DNA from: Tetmemena sp. SeJ-2015
Taxonomy: Eukaryota; Ciliophora; Spirotrichea; Sporadotrichida; Oxytrichidae
Assembly: GCA_027382625.1 (NCBI GenBank)
Contig: JAJKFJ010022689.1
Coordinates: forward strand, 1-55,904
Direction: 5' to 3'
Length of the DNA stretch: 55,904 nt
Both the position numbers and the translations under genes were made by a program. Numbering within the stretch: position 1 is the first letter of the stretch; every line of letters starts with the position of its first letter. The notes beneath the pieces are model-generated. The model searched no databases, was not told where the DNA came from, and was given only the letters and a program-made list of their open reading frames with translations. Positions 24,953-37,200 of the stretch are shown here, in pieces.

Positions 24953-27765
24953 TCACTTTCTCTTCCACTGCATGAGGGTCTGGTCATAACCACCCACTGA
25001 GAAGATGTATTGGTCATCTTTGTGGAAGGTCACTCTCACCACATGCTCGGAGTGTCCTCTGAGGGAAATGGGCTTGGCGCCACCTCTGCAGGGGTTTCTG
25101 AAAAATTACTCCCTTCAAAAATTAGTGCATATTTTACTTTAATTTATGAGTGCTGAAAATGTTAACTAGACCGTAGTCATCACCGGTGGCAATGAGGGAT
25201 CCGTCTTAGGAAAACTCGACTGAGTTGATGTGAGTTCCATCAGTGCCTGAGGGGAAGATTCCGTCAACGAGCCATCCGTACTTTGCTCTGGAGGTGGCCC
25301 ACTCAAATTAGAACAATATTAATTGCTCAACGCTCTTGGTGTTGGAGGCACCGTTGGTGTCTTGTTGGTAGGTCTCTCCGCTGAAGAAGAGGAGCTCGTG
25401 AGCACCGCAAACTGATCTGATGAATTTGCCGTCCTTGGACCAGTCGACTGACACGATGAAGGAGTTGTGCTTGGTGCACTTGCCCAACATGCTGTAGGTG
25501 TTTGAGTCGTAGATGTAGATGTTGTTGTCGTGAGAACCAACAGCCAACTTGCTTCCATCTGGGGAGTAGCTCATGCTCTCGATCCACTCGGCAGAGTCGT
25601 TCTTCTCGTGAAGGACTTGATCGAGCTTGGTAGCTCCAGCTCTGATGGTCAGGGTACCGTCGTTGTGGCCGATAGCAACGTGGCCGTTTCTGTGATTGAC
25701 GGCAACAGCTCTGGCGCACTGTGAGTCGGGGAGCTCAGTGAGGGATGAGGCACCACCTCTCTTTGCCTTTCTGGAGGCGGAGTGAATCTTTCCAGTCACA
25801 ACGCACTTTGTAGATATTATTATAATCTAAAAAAGTTCAAAGACTTTCTGTTAGCAACGTGCCAGGTCTTGATCTTGTTATCGTCTCCACTGGTGACAAT
25901 GTGGTTGTCATCAGCGGGTGCGAGTCCCCAGACCTCACCATCGGAGTGAGACTCCATGATGGCTTGTTTGCTGCCGGAAGCGAGGTCGACGTTGTAGATG
26001 GTTCCGTCTCTAAGACCGACGAGGGCCTTGGAGCCGTGGACATCGATGGCTCTGATGAGGACTCCAGAGAACTGGATCTTCTTCTCAATGGAGAGAGTTG
26101 AAGTGTTGATGATGGCCATGTTGCCGTCCTTGCCACCGGAGTAGAGTTTACCTTCAACGTATCTGAGGGCGCAGATGAAACCGCCGTCGTGAACCTTGAG
26201 GGTGGAGGAGAGTTCTCTGCCGTTCCAAACGTAGATCATGGAGTTGGTGGCACCAGTCTTAATATAGATATAAATATATTAAATGCTTGTGTAAATAATG
26301 AGTGTAGGCAACACCTTAGGCGTCGTAGGCGATGCAAGCGAATGAAGATGCCTCACCCTTTTGGCCGAAGAGACCTTTCTCAGCCTTCATGGTCTCTGGG
26401 TTCCAGAACTTAACTCACTCAAAATAAATAACCTTATTAGGTCAAAATATATTTAAGAGAATGCAAATAAATTAACGTGCTTGGAACCGGCAGTACCGAA
26501 GTTGTAGTCTCCCTGCTTGGCGGAGAAGCAAATGTCGAAGATCTTGTTAGTATCTCCCTTCTCCTTGTACTTGAGGGAACCGGAGGCAACGTCGTACACA
26601 TACACGTTGTGGTCATCAGAGAGGTCAACCATGGCGACGTACTTGCAGTCAGATGAGAGAGCGACGGCATTGACTCCTCTGGCTCCTTTAGTGAGCTTGA
26701 ATCTTTGCTTCTTCTCTCCAGTAGCAGCGTTCCACACGAAGGCAGATGGAGCTGAACCAACCTGACCTGAGGCGGCCCACTGTCTATCCTATGAGATAGT
26801 GATGGAGGTGATATAGCAAGACAATCAATAGTTTACTCTAGAAATACTATCTTGAGTTTATCATCAGTGTGGGCCTGCTCGTCGTTGGCAACGTTCTTGG
26901 CAGTGTTGTCGACTTGACCGCCACCGAAGAACTTCTGGGTGTTGGAGTTGGGGTCGAGGATGACTCCGAGGGCAGCAGTCATGTAGACGGCATGGCCATG
27001 AGAGTTGAAGTAGACGTTTTGTCTTGAGTCAGCGCATCTGTAACCGTACACGTATTCAAGAGCGTAAACTTATCATACTCTCTCCAGTTTAATGGCAACA
27101 GCTTATAAGTATACTGTTGATCGGGGGCAGCAGGGTTGTTGGGAGGGTCTAAACAAGAAGGAATGTAAGTATATGAGTTGCTAGGACAAGGCATAGAGTG
27201 AAGAGGGAAGGAAGATTTAAAAACGTTATGATGGTTGGCGGCAACCAACATCACCCTCGTAACGCCATATTGATTCTATTTTCTACATCTACTTACGGTT
27301 ATCGGGCTCATCTAAATATTATTATTTGTATTGCTCCATGATGGCACCGAGGTAAGGTCTAACAGCCATGAACTGCTCTCCGTGACCGGCTTCAACAGCA
27401 TCGAAGAAGTCCTAAAGACAACAGATACAATTAACTCACCCCCTTCCTTCCACATACACTCATTTCTGCTATTTTATTAAAGTTTCTGCCTGAATATTAT
27501 TTATTATAAGGATCAAGTAGAGTTTGATATAGTATACTTACGGACTCGGGCTTGTCCTTAGGGCCAGCAACGGTAATAGCCTTGCCGGTCTTCTTGTCAA
27601 ATCTGACTCTCTTAGCATCTCTGTCCTTAGCGAACTGATCGTCTTATCTATAAGGATTAAGCTTAGAGGACTATGGTGAATGCATACCCGGGCTATAAGA
27701 AAGGGGTTAGGGGTGGGGAAAGGATAAGTTACATTTTGAGCGGAGGTGGAGGATGAGCAACCCAT
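24953..27765 (-). CDS. HELP/WD40 repeat protein, EML-like microtubule-associated protein
   Basis: Minus strand, ATG 27763-27765, TGA 24953-24955. The start MGCSSSTSAQ fits N-myristoylation with adjacent palmitoylatable Cys, suggesting membrane or axonemal attachment (inference). Next are DDQFAKDRDAKRVRF and FFDAVEAGHGEQFMAVRPYL. A HELP motif (LEYVYGYRCADSRQNVYF) follows, as in echinoderm microtubule-associated protein-like proteins. At least ten WD40-type blades come after it (for example SITISQDRQWAASGQVG, VAMVDLSDDHNVYVYDVASG, MIYVWNGRELSSTLKVHDGG, IVTSGDDNKIKTWHVANRK, YIFSVGGYDQTLMQWKRK). Codon use is C/G-rich at third positions, unlike its neighbours, suggesting high expression. Six IESs with clear pointers and at least two GTAAGT..AG introns interrupt it. 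The MDS order is collinear, not scrambled. Confidence 0.9.
25105..25159. other. IES, pointer CTGAAAA
   Basis: CTGAAAA at 25098-25104 and 25153-25159. Excision joins DYGLVNIF to RNPCRGGAKP. Confidence 0.85.
25307..25330. other. IES, pointer CTCAA
   Basis: CTCAA at 25302-25306 and 25326-25330. Excision joins TKSVE to WATSRAKYGW. Confidence 0.85.
25810..25847. other. IES, pointer ACTTT
   Basis: ACTTT at 25805-25809 and 25843-25847. Excision joins HVANRK to CVVTGKIHS. Confidence 0.85.
26258..26303. other. IES, pointer AGT
   Basis: AGT at 26255-26257 and 26301-26303. Excision joins DAQGVAYT to GATNSMIYVW. Confidence 0.8.
26415..26476. other. IES, pointer TTAAC
   Basis: TTAAC at 26410-26414 and 26472-26476. 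Excision joins TAGSKHV to KFWNPETMK. Confidence 0.85.
27068..27108. other. IES, pointer TAA
   Basis: TAA at 27065-27067 and 27106-27108. Excision joins APDQQYT to YALEYVYGYR. Confidence 0.7.
27149..27296 (-). other. Probable spliceosomal intron in the EML-like gene
   Basis: Minus-strand GTAAGTAG...TTGTTTAG between DEPDN and PPNNPAAPD. No obvious pointer, so intron preferred over IES. Confidence 0.6.
27412..27541 (-). other. Probable spliceosomal intron in the EML-like gene
   Basis: Minus-strand GTAAGTATAC...TGTCTTTAG between KDKPES and DFFDAVEAG. Confidence 0.6.
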
Positions 27766-27769
27766 TTGA

Positions 27770-29190
27770 TTGTTAGTTTGTTAACGGGGAAGTTAAAGTT
27801 TATTTAGAATAAATGATTATAGTCTATTGCCAAAGATACGAATTATTACTCAAATCCATTAAATAGAATGTCATTACTATTATGTATGAGATTGAATTAA
27901 GGGATAATAGAGGCGATAAGCAAGGACAACCAATGATTTAATATATATACTGCCTAGAGTAATAGGCAGGATCAGATGTGCCCTTCTAACCAAGACCACC
28001 TGAATAAATTTAAATCTTAACATTCACCTATTTACTCACTTTTTAAGCTATGAGGATTTGTGTGAGTTGAAACTAGAGTAACAAAATGAAGCAGGCGCAA
28101 ACTATTTTCGGCCCTAGTTTGTTATCTATATTGAGAAAGTCTATAATCTGAAATAAAGACTACTTCACCTTTGCAAAAAAGCTTTCACTCTCTGCATATG
28201 GACACAGATTCTATTTAAGAGTGATCACTTAAAAAGCTTATGTCAATAATTGTCCTTTTGCTCAAATTTATATACGATTATGCAATTTTCAGTCTTTTCT
28301 GTTCTGAGTTATAGAATATATAGGCTGCCTACTCTCTTTTATTTTCTCTTTACCACTTCAGCTCATAACTAATACAATATAATCTAACACTAAATCTCTC
28401 AAACATTTCCTTATAATTATTCAGTATTTCCGCCCAGTTTTCGAATTTCTAGAAAAAATATGCTTATCTTAATTCAACTTTTCTATTAGGCCTAACAATA
28501 TAAAAAAAATAAAGTTTAAATAAAATAAGAAGAAAATAATTAAAAAATAATCATTTATTTTCTGAAATTGTATTATATTCTTATTTTGTATCGAATTTCA
28601 CTTCTTCCTTTGATGTAAATCTTTCATGATTTATTTATAGTCTAAAGAACCTATCTTATTTATGATTCAACAAATCTGAATCATTAAATCGAAATTCATG
28701 TCTTGAAGATCTTTTCAATTTATATTACTTTGATTTAAAATATTATTGTCTAATTAGCATTAAAAGTTAATTTAATTAATTATTTTTAATTATTACAATA
28801 ATTTGCAGACCACATAAATTTTATTTCCTAAAATTAAGATGCTTGTCAAAGGTTTATTAAAACTTTGTTGTATTTTCTTAAATACATATATTTTAAATTA
28901 TAAATTCATTAAATTTATTTTTTTAGGTCTAGATTTTTTAGTAAGAAGTTATAGAGCTGGAGGGAGAGAAAGATGTTAGATTTTTATAATTATTGGTAGA
29001 ATAATGTTATTTATAATATTTATAATAAAATTAGACAATTCATTTTACAAAGAATAAAAAGACGGTTTTAATGACTTTCTTTAAGTATTTAAATATAAAT
29101 TTTAAAAATGAAGTTGGTTTTTATTATAAATTTGAGGATAGTGAACGTGCTAAACAAATTAAACTAACAAGAATTTATAGAATTTATAAT
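27770..29190. other. AT-rich spacer with one possible coding remnant
   Basis: Mostly AT-rich without conserved frames. A minus-strand stretch at about 28055-28225 stays open in ciliate code (for example ESFFAKVKQSLFQIIDFLN) and could be a stray gene segment; support is weak. Confidence 0.35.
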
Positions 29191-29201
29191 TATCAAACTT
29201 A

Positions 29202-30905
29202 GAGATATCTCCTGAGCATCTTCGCAAATACTTTTCACCACCATCTTAACTCTTCTCATCATCCATTCACTCCAAATTATTACAAACCCAAACAAAATGA
29301 GTTCCATTCTGGATCTTCATTTATTTTAAGTCAAAAATTATCTTCATCTAAAAAAATGAACAATCCAAAATAATATACTATAGTTTAGAAGAAAAAAATA
29401 ATTTTTTCATTAAAATAAGTTAAAACTAGTGCTATTTTAGAATATCGATATCATAAATTATTATATTTATACTTTTAAATAGAAGATAAGAATTTTAGTC
29501 TATTCTTTTAAACATTTTTATTGGTAAAGCTATTCTTGATTAACAATCAAGCGAACTTTATGGTGACAAAAAGAATTTAAACCAGTACTCGCAAGAAAGA
29601 GCAAAAGTAATTTTACTTTAGAGTATAATATCGATAAAATTGAATTTATGTTTTATAGCTTTTATTTACAGTAATAAACTTATTGCTTTAGCTAATTTTT
29701 GATTTAAGTATAAATATAAAAACTTATTATATTTTAGTTGGTCTTCATTTAAAAGTTAGGTTTATTATTATTATTATAATTATTTTAGAATCGCAGTTTA
29801 TTGTTTTTAGGTCTCTTTGTGTGATTTAGAATTATCTGAGGATATAATTTGTTCGCATTCCTTATTCTCTTCTGTCTTCAAAGATTTTATTACACTTCCT
29901 CTTAACTTTCTTCCAAATTTCATTATTCTTTAAAACATATAGACAATCAAATACACTAAAAATTCATATTCCATTTAATTCTACAAGAAATTAACTTATC
30001 AATCTTTTTAGAGAATAAAGCATTTATAACATGATTTTAATTTACTTAAATAAATTACTTTATTCCATATATGAAATTAAATGACTTAACCTAAATACTT
30101 TGTTGATTAAACCAATGAAGATGTCATTAGCTTTGAGGACGTGGAGATTTCTTTAAATTCATTCCGATTTAATTCACTTCAAATCTTAGAGAAAGCTGTT
30201 TTAATATCCTAATTCCATTTTGGATTTTGATTGCAAAAATGTTCTGATATTATGAATTTTAGCTGTCGATATATTGGAAGCTTGCTTTTTGAAATTTATT
30301 TATTATTATTGTCTAAAATTGCCCTAATTTTATTTTCTATATTTAAGTAAATATATTTTAAATTTTAATGGGTATGAGAGTTGTTTTAACAACTTTAGAG
30401 AATTAAATCTATGGAGAAAATAATAATTACCCCCAAATTTATCTTTTCTTTATAACAAAGGTATTTAAAAATATGGAAGATATTTTCAGGAACAGAGGGT
30501 TTCAGTTCAATTTTATATATCATAAATTAAATGATTTCGCAACTATTCTTCCTCATATAATGATTAGAGCTATAACTTTTAAAAATAAATAATCCATTTT
30601 ATCTTTTTGATACTTTGTAGCTTTGCAAATGCGAAGACATAGCTAAGATTAATTTATGCTAGCAGCTAGTTTCTTCCGTTCTTTAAATTGTAATGTTTTA
30701 TAAATATATAAAATTAAATTTTGTAATTTTCAGCTGGCCATAATATATTTACAAATATTGTTTAATGGATGGAGAGGTTGAAAATGATGATCATACCTGT
30801 TTACCCCCTAAGCTTGATTTTCCTAAATCCGCAAGCTCAAGTGAGATTCATAATGGCTTTATATCTATTTACAAAGGCTTTGATACGTTGATATTCTTAA
30901 TTTTA
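29202..30905 (+). CDS. Series of short coding islands, unassigned (possible IES-fragmented gene)
   Basis: Short segments with protein-like composition alternate with very AT-rich sequence: 29202-29390 (ISPEHLRKYFSPP, HHPFTPNYYKPKQNEFHSG), 29529-29620 (ILDQQSSELYGDKKNLNQYS), 29818-29935 (LCDLELSEDIICSHSLFSSV), 30081-30230 (ATG; MTQPKYFVDQTNEDVISFED, TGA) and 30765-30900 (MDGEVENDDHTCLPPKLDFP). They lie on one strand and look like MDSs of one or more genes, but I could not match pointers to join them. No family recognised. Some islands could be chance open frames. Confidence 0.4.
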
Positions 30906-30937
30906 TTGAATTCAGGCAAACACCGAATATCGGGCTA

Positions 30938-32359
30938 TCAGTTTTCAATCTTGATTTCAATGTTATAATAAATATAAAATTATTCACAATATAAATTTGG
31001 ATGTTGCTTCCTGCTGAAACTCGCATCACAAGAGTCTGACTCATATTCCTCCAGAAAGAATGGATCCTCTTACACCTCTAGGCAATTATCACACTTGTTT
31101 TCAATCGCAAAACGTGCAGCTTATCCAAATGTGCTATTTACAATTAAAAGATTATTGGCATTAATTTTAGGTGAATTATTTTTCTTGAAGGAGGAGGTGG
31201 CAGAGTTAATAGATTTGGTGGGTAATTATTATTGAGCCAAGGCGTCTCTGATTTCTAGAGAGTTAGCTTCGGTGTCAGGAGCGTACTCTGATTTCTATAA
31301 GGTTAGCTATGGTTGTGCTTAAATTGTATTTATCTGCAAGGAGAGCATTCGCTCTCTAGCCCTGAATAAGGGAGTGTTGGCATTTTCCTTGGCGTTATTT
31401 CCAATATAATTATTTGAAAAAAAAAACAATATTTTTTACCAGCGGGTCTTTAGCCGATGAAAAGAGAGAGCTTTCTTGGAGGAGATTCATTTGTGCTGGT
31501 TGTAGCTGTAGAGAAAGTGCTTATTTTATGTGAAAAACCGCTGCTGAGACACCTCTATCTGTTATCCTCCTCTGTGCAAGACGATTATAAATTATATGGG
31601 TTTATTATAATTGATTCTTTCTCCTTTCCGAGGTTCTACCTCCTGTTAATGAGGTTAGAATTCTTTCTGTTTCTATTTGATAGTGCTTCTTGAAGCCTTG
31701 ATGATGGTGTAAAGTCTGAGTTCATTTGCCAAATTAAATATTAGTGTGTTTAAATGAATTTATTTGCTCTATCTGGCTTTTGATATTGATCGCAAAAACT
31801 TAGTTACTGCTCAAGAACTGGTGGATCCGCTTTTCTTTCTGGGAAGCAGTATAGCTAGATATTATTCACAAAATAAACAATAAGATCAATTAACTTTAAA
31901 TGGTTTATTTTCATTATACTTCGTATTATCAAAATTAGTTATGACAAGCACTAAATATAACTGTTTATGGGAACTTCAAATCGGAAACATTTTTGTTAAA
32001 GATTGCTAAATTGCAATTATATAAGAATTTAATCATTTTTATCTCTTGATAAAAGCATTCTGGTTAAGTTACAAATGGTTTTAAAATAGATATAGTCTTA
32101 AAAAATTATTTTGTGAAAGTTAATTGTTATTTGAAGAATAATAGGAAGGTATGGACTTATAAATTTTGATCAATATTTATTAAGTTTATTGACTTGACTG
32201 ATAGGTAGAGTTGCAAGTTAGAGGAGTGGATGGAAGACACAAGCTTTTGAAAATGTTTAGCGGTTTACTCTGTGTCGAATTCTTCCTTAAGGCGAGGCTT
32301 TGAAGAGGAGGGGAGTCTTGGAGTTGTCCTAATCCTAATGAAAGTGGTGGAGACTGCAT
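30938..32359 (-). CDS. Ser/Asn/Gln-rich protein of unknown function, 3+ MDSs
   Basis: Minus strand, ATG 32357-32359, TGA 30938-30940. MDS1 (32213-32359) encodes MQSPPLSLGLGQLQDSPPLQ. A 367-bp IES follows. MDS2 (31439-31848) contains ERKADPPVLEQQLSFCDQYQ and SSRLQEALSNRNRKNSNLIN. A 38-bp IES follows. MDS3 contains NTPLFRARERMLSLQINTIQ, YAPDTEANSLEIRDALAQQQ and a C-terminal acidic/Cys stretch (EEYESDSCDASFSRKQ). About 340 aa. No domain recognised; low-complexity, phospho-site-rich composition suggests a disordered regulatory or scaffold protein. Confidence 0.6.
31404..31441. other. IES, pointer CCA (TGG on coding strand)
   Basis: CCA at 31401-31403 and 31439-31441. Excision joins GQRPAG to NNAKENANTPLF. 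Confidence 0.7.
31849..32215. other. 367-bp IES, pointer GCA (TGC on coding strand)
   Basis: GCA at 31846-31848 and 32213-32215 in matching codon phase. Excision joins STPLTC to FPERKADPPVLEQ. The interior is AT-rich and non-coding. Confidence 0.65.
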
Positions 32360-33117
32360 AGATATCTAATTTAATGAGTAGCAAGCTAAGTCTATTTTAA
32401 AAAATTTATTGTAATTATTCACAAGCAACTCCTATTATAACTATCATCTATCTAGAGTTTAAGATTATTCAAAAATCATAAGTAAAGGCTTCTTCTTATG
32501 AAAGTTTTGAATATGAGATATTTAGTACAGCTTTTATTAAGTGATTGAAATTTTAATTTCCTCTTTAGCACATCTTTAGGCCTTCTCTACTTCAGATCAT
32601 AATGCAAAATATTTAAAGATAGTTTGAAAAGAACTTGAGTCGTCTATCATGTTCTATCTTAGTTTTAATTTGTATTCAATTGAAAGGGTTAAAAATATAG
32701 GGTTTAGCTAAAGTTATAATAAATGTGCTTGTTTCTTTTTTATTATATTCAATCTATATTAGAATATGAATCTTAATTAAATTTAATGGTTTTAAACTTT
32801 AAGCTGCATAATTTTTAAATTATAGTCACTTAAATATCTGTTAAAATATTATATAAACTATTTAATTAGATTCAAAGAATTATAATATAAATATGTAGGA
32901 CATGAATATAAATGTTTTTATAATAAATATGATTGTGAATAATAATTTATAATCGAAGCAGAGTTAAAAGTGGTATATAATTTCTATAATTAAAATTGTG
33001 CTCTCCTTCCTTCAGGTTCAGTAAATAAATTACAAACTTCTATAATTGCTAAAGTATTAGAAAACTAAAAAAATGAAAATTTAGGAATGATTATTAGGTA
33101 AACTTGAATAACAAGAG

Positions 33118-33530
33118 GAATGATTCTTATTAAAGTTTACTCTGCAAACTATAAAGTAACTACTGCTTTTCGTTTTATTAGACAATTGATTTTAAAACAC
33201 ACTCTTAATTAATTCAAGGTAGATTTAGAAGAGCAAAATAAGATTGTGATGAGAATACTCGTCTATTGTTCTGAAAGCTTCAAGCCCACTCCAATCAAAT
33301 GTAGTCACTAGTTCTTGCTTTTTGAGCTCGATCACTGCTAAGCTTTCAAACATCCTAATTAAATTACTTATTTAAGAGTCAAAGATTTCAGAGATTACTT
33401 TTCAAGAAGAAGTAGAAGCCCTATTTCTATGTCGTAACTAAGTTTAGGAGATTTTCCAGGTCCGGTCTCTCCATATGAATAAAACTTCTAGGTGCATTTT
33501 ATGTTCCTCTGCAAGGTAAAGTGAGAAGGA
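33118..33530 (+). CDS. Coding island of an unidentified gene
   Basis: About 135 codons open in ciliate code, ending TGA near 33520. Segments include KVYSANYKVTTAFRFIRQL, LNQFKVDLEEQNKIVMRIL, HQFLLFELDHCQAFKHPNQ, RDYFSRRSRSPISMSQLSLG and DFPGPVSPYEQNFQ. No family recognised. It lies on the opposite strand to the adjacent EF-hand N-terminal segment and could be an MDS of a third interleaved gene. An upstream TGA near 33100 suggests the 5' boundary is an IES junction rather than a true start. Confidence 0.45.
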
Positions 33531-33791
33531 CAAATCATTAACTGGAAACTAAAATATCATTAACAACTTGTAATTAAATACATTGGATAATCATTGTTTT
33601 AAGGTTAATTCTAAAATATATAAACGCAATAAAATTAATTTGATAAACTTATATTTTAAAAATGTCGTAAATCGTATTCTACTTTTATAGTTAGTTTTTC
33701 TTAATTAGAAAAGCATAACAAAACCTATTAATTTATTGATAAATTTATTTCAAAGAATTAAAATGGTATTTTTATTTAATTGGCATTAAAA

Positions 33792-34152
33792 AAACTTGGA
33801 GCTTACTCTGAAAATGAGAGTCTTCCATCTTTATTTGAATCGTACTAGTTGATGAGGAGGTAGGATTCTCTTTCTCCTATAACTTTGTTGTTCTATTTGA
33901 AAAACCCAATCAGATCAAGACTTGTGATGCTGTTTGAATGCTGATCATCAGCTCCTCCTATTGATGATGAAGAACTGCTTAGTCTGTCGAATTTAAATTA
34001 TGATTGAATATGTTTCTAATGAATATATTAAGTAGCACAAAGTCCTTCTTGTTAGAAACCACTTCCCTATGATAATTGATTTCTCTTTCTTAAAGAGCCT
34101 CACAGCATAGCAAATCTGCTATCTTTTCTAGAGTTTCGTCACTTATGTTCAT
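33792..34152 (-). CDS. EF-hand protein, N-terminal MDS (inverted part of scrambled gene)
   Basis: Minus strand, ATG 34150-34152. It encodes MNISDETLEKIADLLCCEAL, a helical stretch, then an EF-hand loop (YDSNKDGRLSFSE) and EQAPS, where it ends without a stop at the sequence AAGTTT (33792-33797 on this strand). The same AAGTTT, in the same codon phase, begins the plus-strand EF-hand coding region at 39014. Joining across gives SFSEQAPS-LFLNSLRVFLRN, a continuous protein. A 5-bp duplication-like insertion (33913-33917, TGATCTGAT context) and a possible 15-bp in-frame IES (pointer ATATTCA) lie inside. Confident that it is coding and EF-hand; the inverted linkage is inferred from the pointer match. 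Confidence 0.7.
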
Positions 34153-34269
34153 ATTTTGTAACTATTTTTCTTTTCTTAAATTAACTAGAATTACAAAATC
34201 AAAATCTCACTGTTTATTTACTTAACAACTCTTACTCCTATGCCAAGAATATAATGTTGCTTTGCTAGT

Positions 34270-37200
34270 TTTCATGAATTGAAGTAACAACTATCTTACC
34301 CAAAGTCACTTATTTTGACAGTGCAAAAGCCTTAATCTAAGAACAGGATGTTTTCAGCTTTGAGGTCTCTATGCGCGATTAGTGGCTGCAAACTGTGAAG
34401 ATGGTTCATCGCACAAGCAACTTGTAAAGCCCAATTTATTTTCATTTTCTAAATCTTAGTTGCCTCTTACATAATGAAACCTTATACTTCCTTTGTAAAC
34501 TTGTAGTCAGTCAACTACATTCTTTGATTTTAAGGAAGTTGCATTTGCTTCTTTTCAAATCGAAGTCTCTTCAAAAATTAGTGAAGCGAGCCTGCTTTTG
34601 CATATTCAGTCACAATAAACGAATATTAACCTTATCTGAAAGCACCAATGAAAGATATTACGTTTGGGTGCCAAAAACTATATCAAAGGTAAATTAAATA
34701 AATAGATTACCTAGAAGTATTCAAATTATAATCTTAATCTGTGTAAGTAGTTTTAAGAGCATTTTAAATCTCAAGCTCATTTATAAATGCTCTAAAACTT
34801 TGCTTTACATCATTCTGATAGCGTTTAATAGCTACATTTGTATAAAAGTAGGAGCCTTTAAAAACTTCAGCATGTGCCCCTCCCCCAATTTTCTTTCCGA
34901 TTTGTAATTAGTTTTAGCCAATAGGGTACTTAGATACAAGATGAGTAGGATCTGTTGTCATATATTCATGTCTAAATAGTTTAATTTTGAACTATCCTTA
35001 CAACTAATTTTTGGAAACAAGTGTTTTGATTTGTGAGAGTTAGTGAATGTCTTTGTTAGTTATTTCTTGATTGAGTATGTCGTTTATGAGATTGTTGGAG
35101 ACAACTCCTTTCTTTTTTGCTTCCTTGTGAGCCAACTTATGCAAATTAACATAGTTAGTAGTTCCATCATCCAAGGTGAATCTTAGCACCTTCTCTCCAT
35201 TTTTATTCTATACAAGTTCAAAAAATATGTATGTTACATTGATAATATATAAAGCCATTTAATAGAATTATTGATGATTGCAAAGTTAACCGAATCCTAG
35301 ATTGACTAAACAGACTCATTTTAATTATGAATCCTCTTTCCTCCACTTCCAAATCTGTTACTGCTGTTTATTTAACCTGGAGTGTTTTCTTATTCCAAAT
35401 TCTCTACAAAAATTATAATCAAATACAGGAATACCTCCATTTTGTTAGCTTTAATATATTTCTGGTAGCACAAGTCCATGGAGATCTGTATTTATTATAT
35501 AAAAAAATTAAAAGTTAATCTAAAAATTTTAATTTGTGTATTTTCTTAATGCTAATTACTTGCGAGAGAAATGTATTCCCTTAGTTGAAATTCTTCTCTA
35601 TTATTTTCAGGTTATCCTTGATATAATATAATATTTTGACTGCTTTTTTCCATGTCTATCAAAAATGAATCCATTTGATTATTATGAAGAGATTTCTTAA
35701 GATTTTACAGGCTTTAATTAACTGCAACTTAGCGCCTATTAGTTGAAATCAGTCCTTGGATATTTTATTAAGCTTATTACGGAAAATTTGACTAGGTTGC
35801 ACTATGATTAGAGATTGACTAAATTTATAAAAACGATTTTCTTTATAAATATTGACTTGACAAGATGTAGTGATTTCCTCTCTTCATATTTAACATTTAA
35901 GAAACTGTAAATTATAGCTTTCCCTTTCTCCATGGCAAGATTCAAGTGATCTTTATTAATTGGATGTCCTGTTTAAATCAATAGCTTCACACAATCTATA
36001 TTTCCACTCATTACTGCAAAGTCTAAAGGATCTCTTTAAATCTTTCATAATAATAAGTTATTAAAGATTTTAGATTTTAAATCCTATTCTCAGACTCATC
36101 TTTAATATGATTTGATGATTATTTGCTTGTTAGAGATATTTTTTAGTTAATCTTAAAATTTTCACATGTGTTTATGAGACAAATAAGGATTATTTGAAGT
36201 TTGTCAAATGATCCCAGCTCAGATGCTAGATGTATGGGCTAAAATATTAAATTAACTAGTAACCGTTAATCCACTCTTCCTAGGGGTCTAACCCCTAATC
36301 TAGAAGAAATTGCAGGCAATTAGGGCTTCCATAGATTAGCGCATAGTGTAAAGGAGTGTAGAGCTACTCATCTCTTAGTTTTGGATTTGATCCATAAGCC
36401 AAAAGAAGCTCAATGCATTCCATACATTCATTTCAAGTTACTAAATGCAGGGGGCTCTGCTTTTTATAATCCTGAGAAGAACACAAAGCTCCTTATTCGA
36501 GTAATATTTTAGTCATTTGACAGTTATTCCTTTGACATGAGTAATGTAGAGGAGTTTCTTGAGTTAAAGCAAGCTTCAAAATTTAAGCTAATAAAATATT
36601 TACTTCACATTAACACTCAGTCCTTTCTCGATAGCATAAACAAGCATGTTATGATTCTTAGATTCTAAAATAAGAGTCTTAAATACTTGCCAATAATAGA
36701 GTGTTTTGTTGAAAATTTGAAGACTAACTTACAAATAATCATAAAGATGAGCGGGAGGTGGTAATCTTTAGATATCCAAGTTTTCCAATGTGAATTGACC
36801 TTAGTGAACATTTTCAGCATTTCAAAATCTCCTCTCAATAATCCCTCTGATATCTGTCTATCATCCCATATTTAAAAGCTTGAGGCTTGTCTTAGTCTAG
36901 GTTAGCTAAGTCCTTGATATCTATGATTTTCTGGAAAGGCAGTGATGTTGATCTAATTGATTTATCTAGCAATAAGCTCCTGCGTAGAGTTAACTCCCCC
37001 TTCTCCAAAGCTCGAAATATTAGAAAGCTTTAACTTCTTTGAAGAACGACTTTTGCTTTGACTCTTGGTATTTGAAAAGGAAGTTCTCTTTGATTGTGAA
37101 GCAGTTAGGATTTGCGTCTTTAAGTTTGCATTCATCAAACCAGAGATTTAATTTCGTGATAAATTTTATGAGATGTTGTCTGGAGGATTTTAAGGTCTAT

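Noticed and set aside
25319..26157. Long overlapping open frames on both strands within the EML-like gene
   Set aside because: They are shadows of the GC-rich WD40 frame: Ser/Thr/Arg-biased, without motifs, and they cross the IESs without effect.
31457..31693. 78-codon plus-strand frame
   Set aside because: Antisense to MDS2 of the Ser/Gln-rich gene, which is supported by two pointer junctions.
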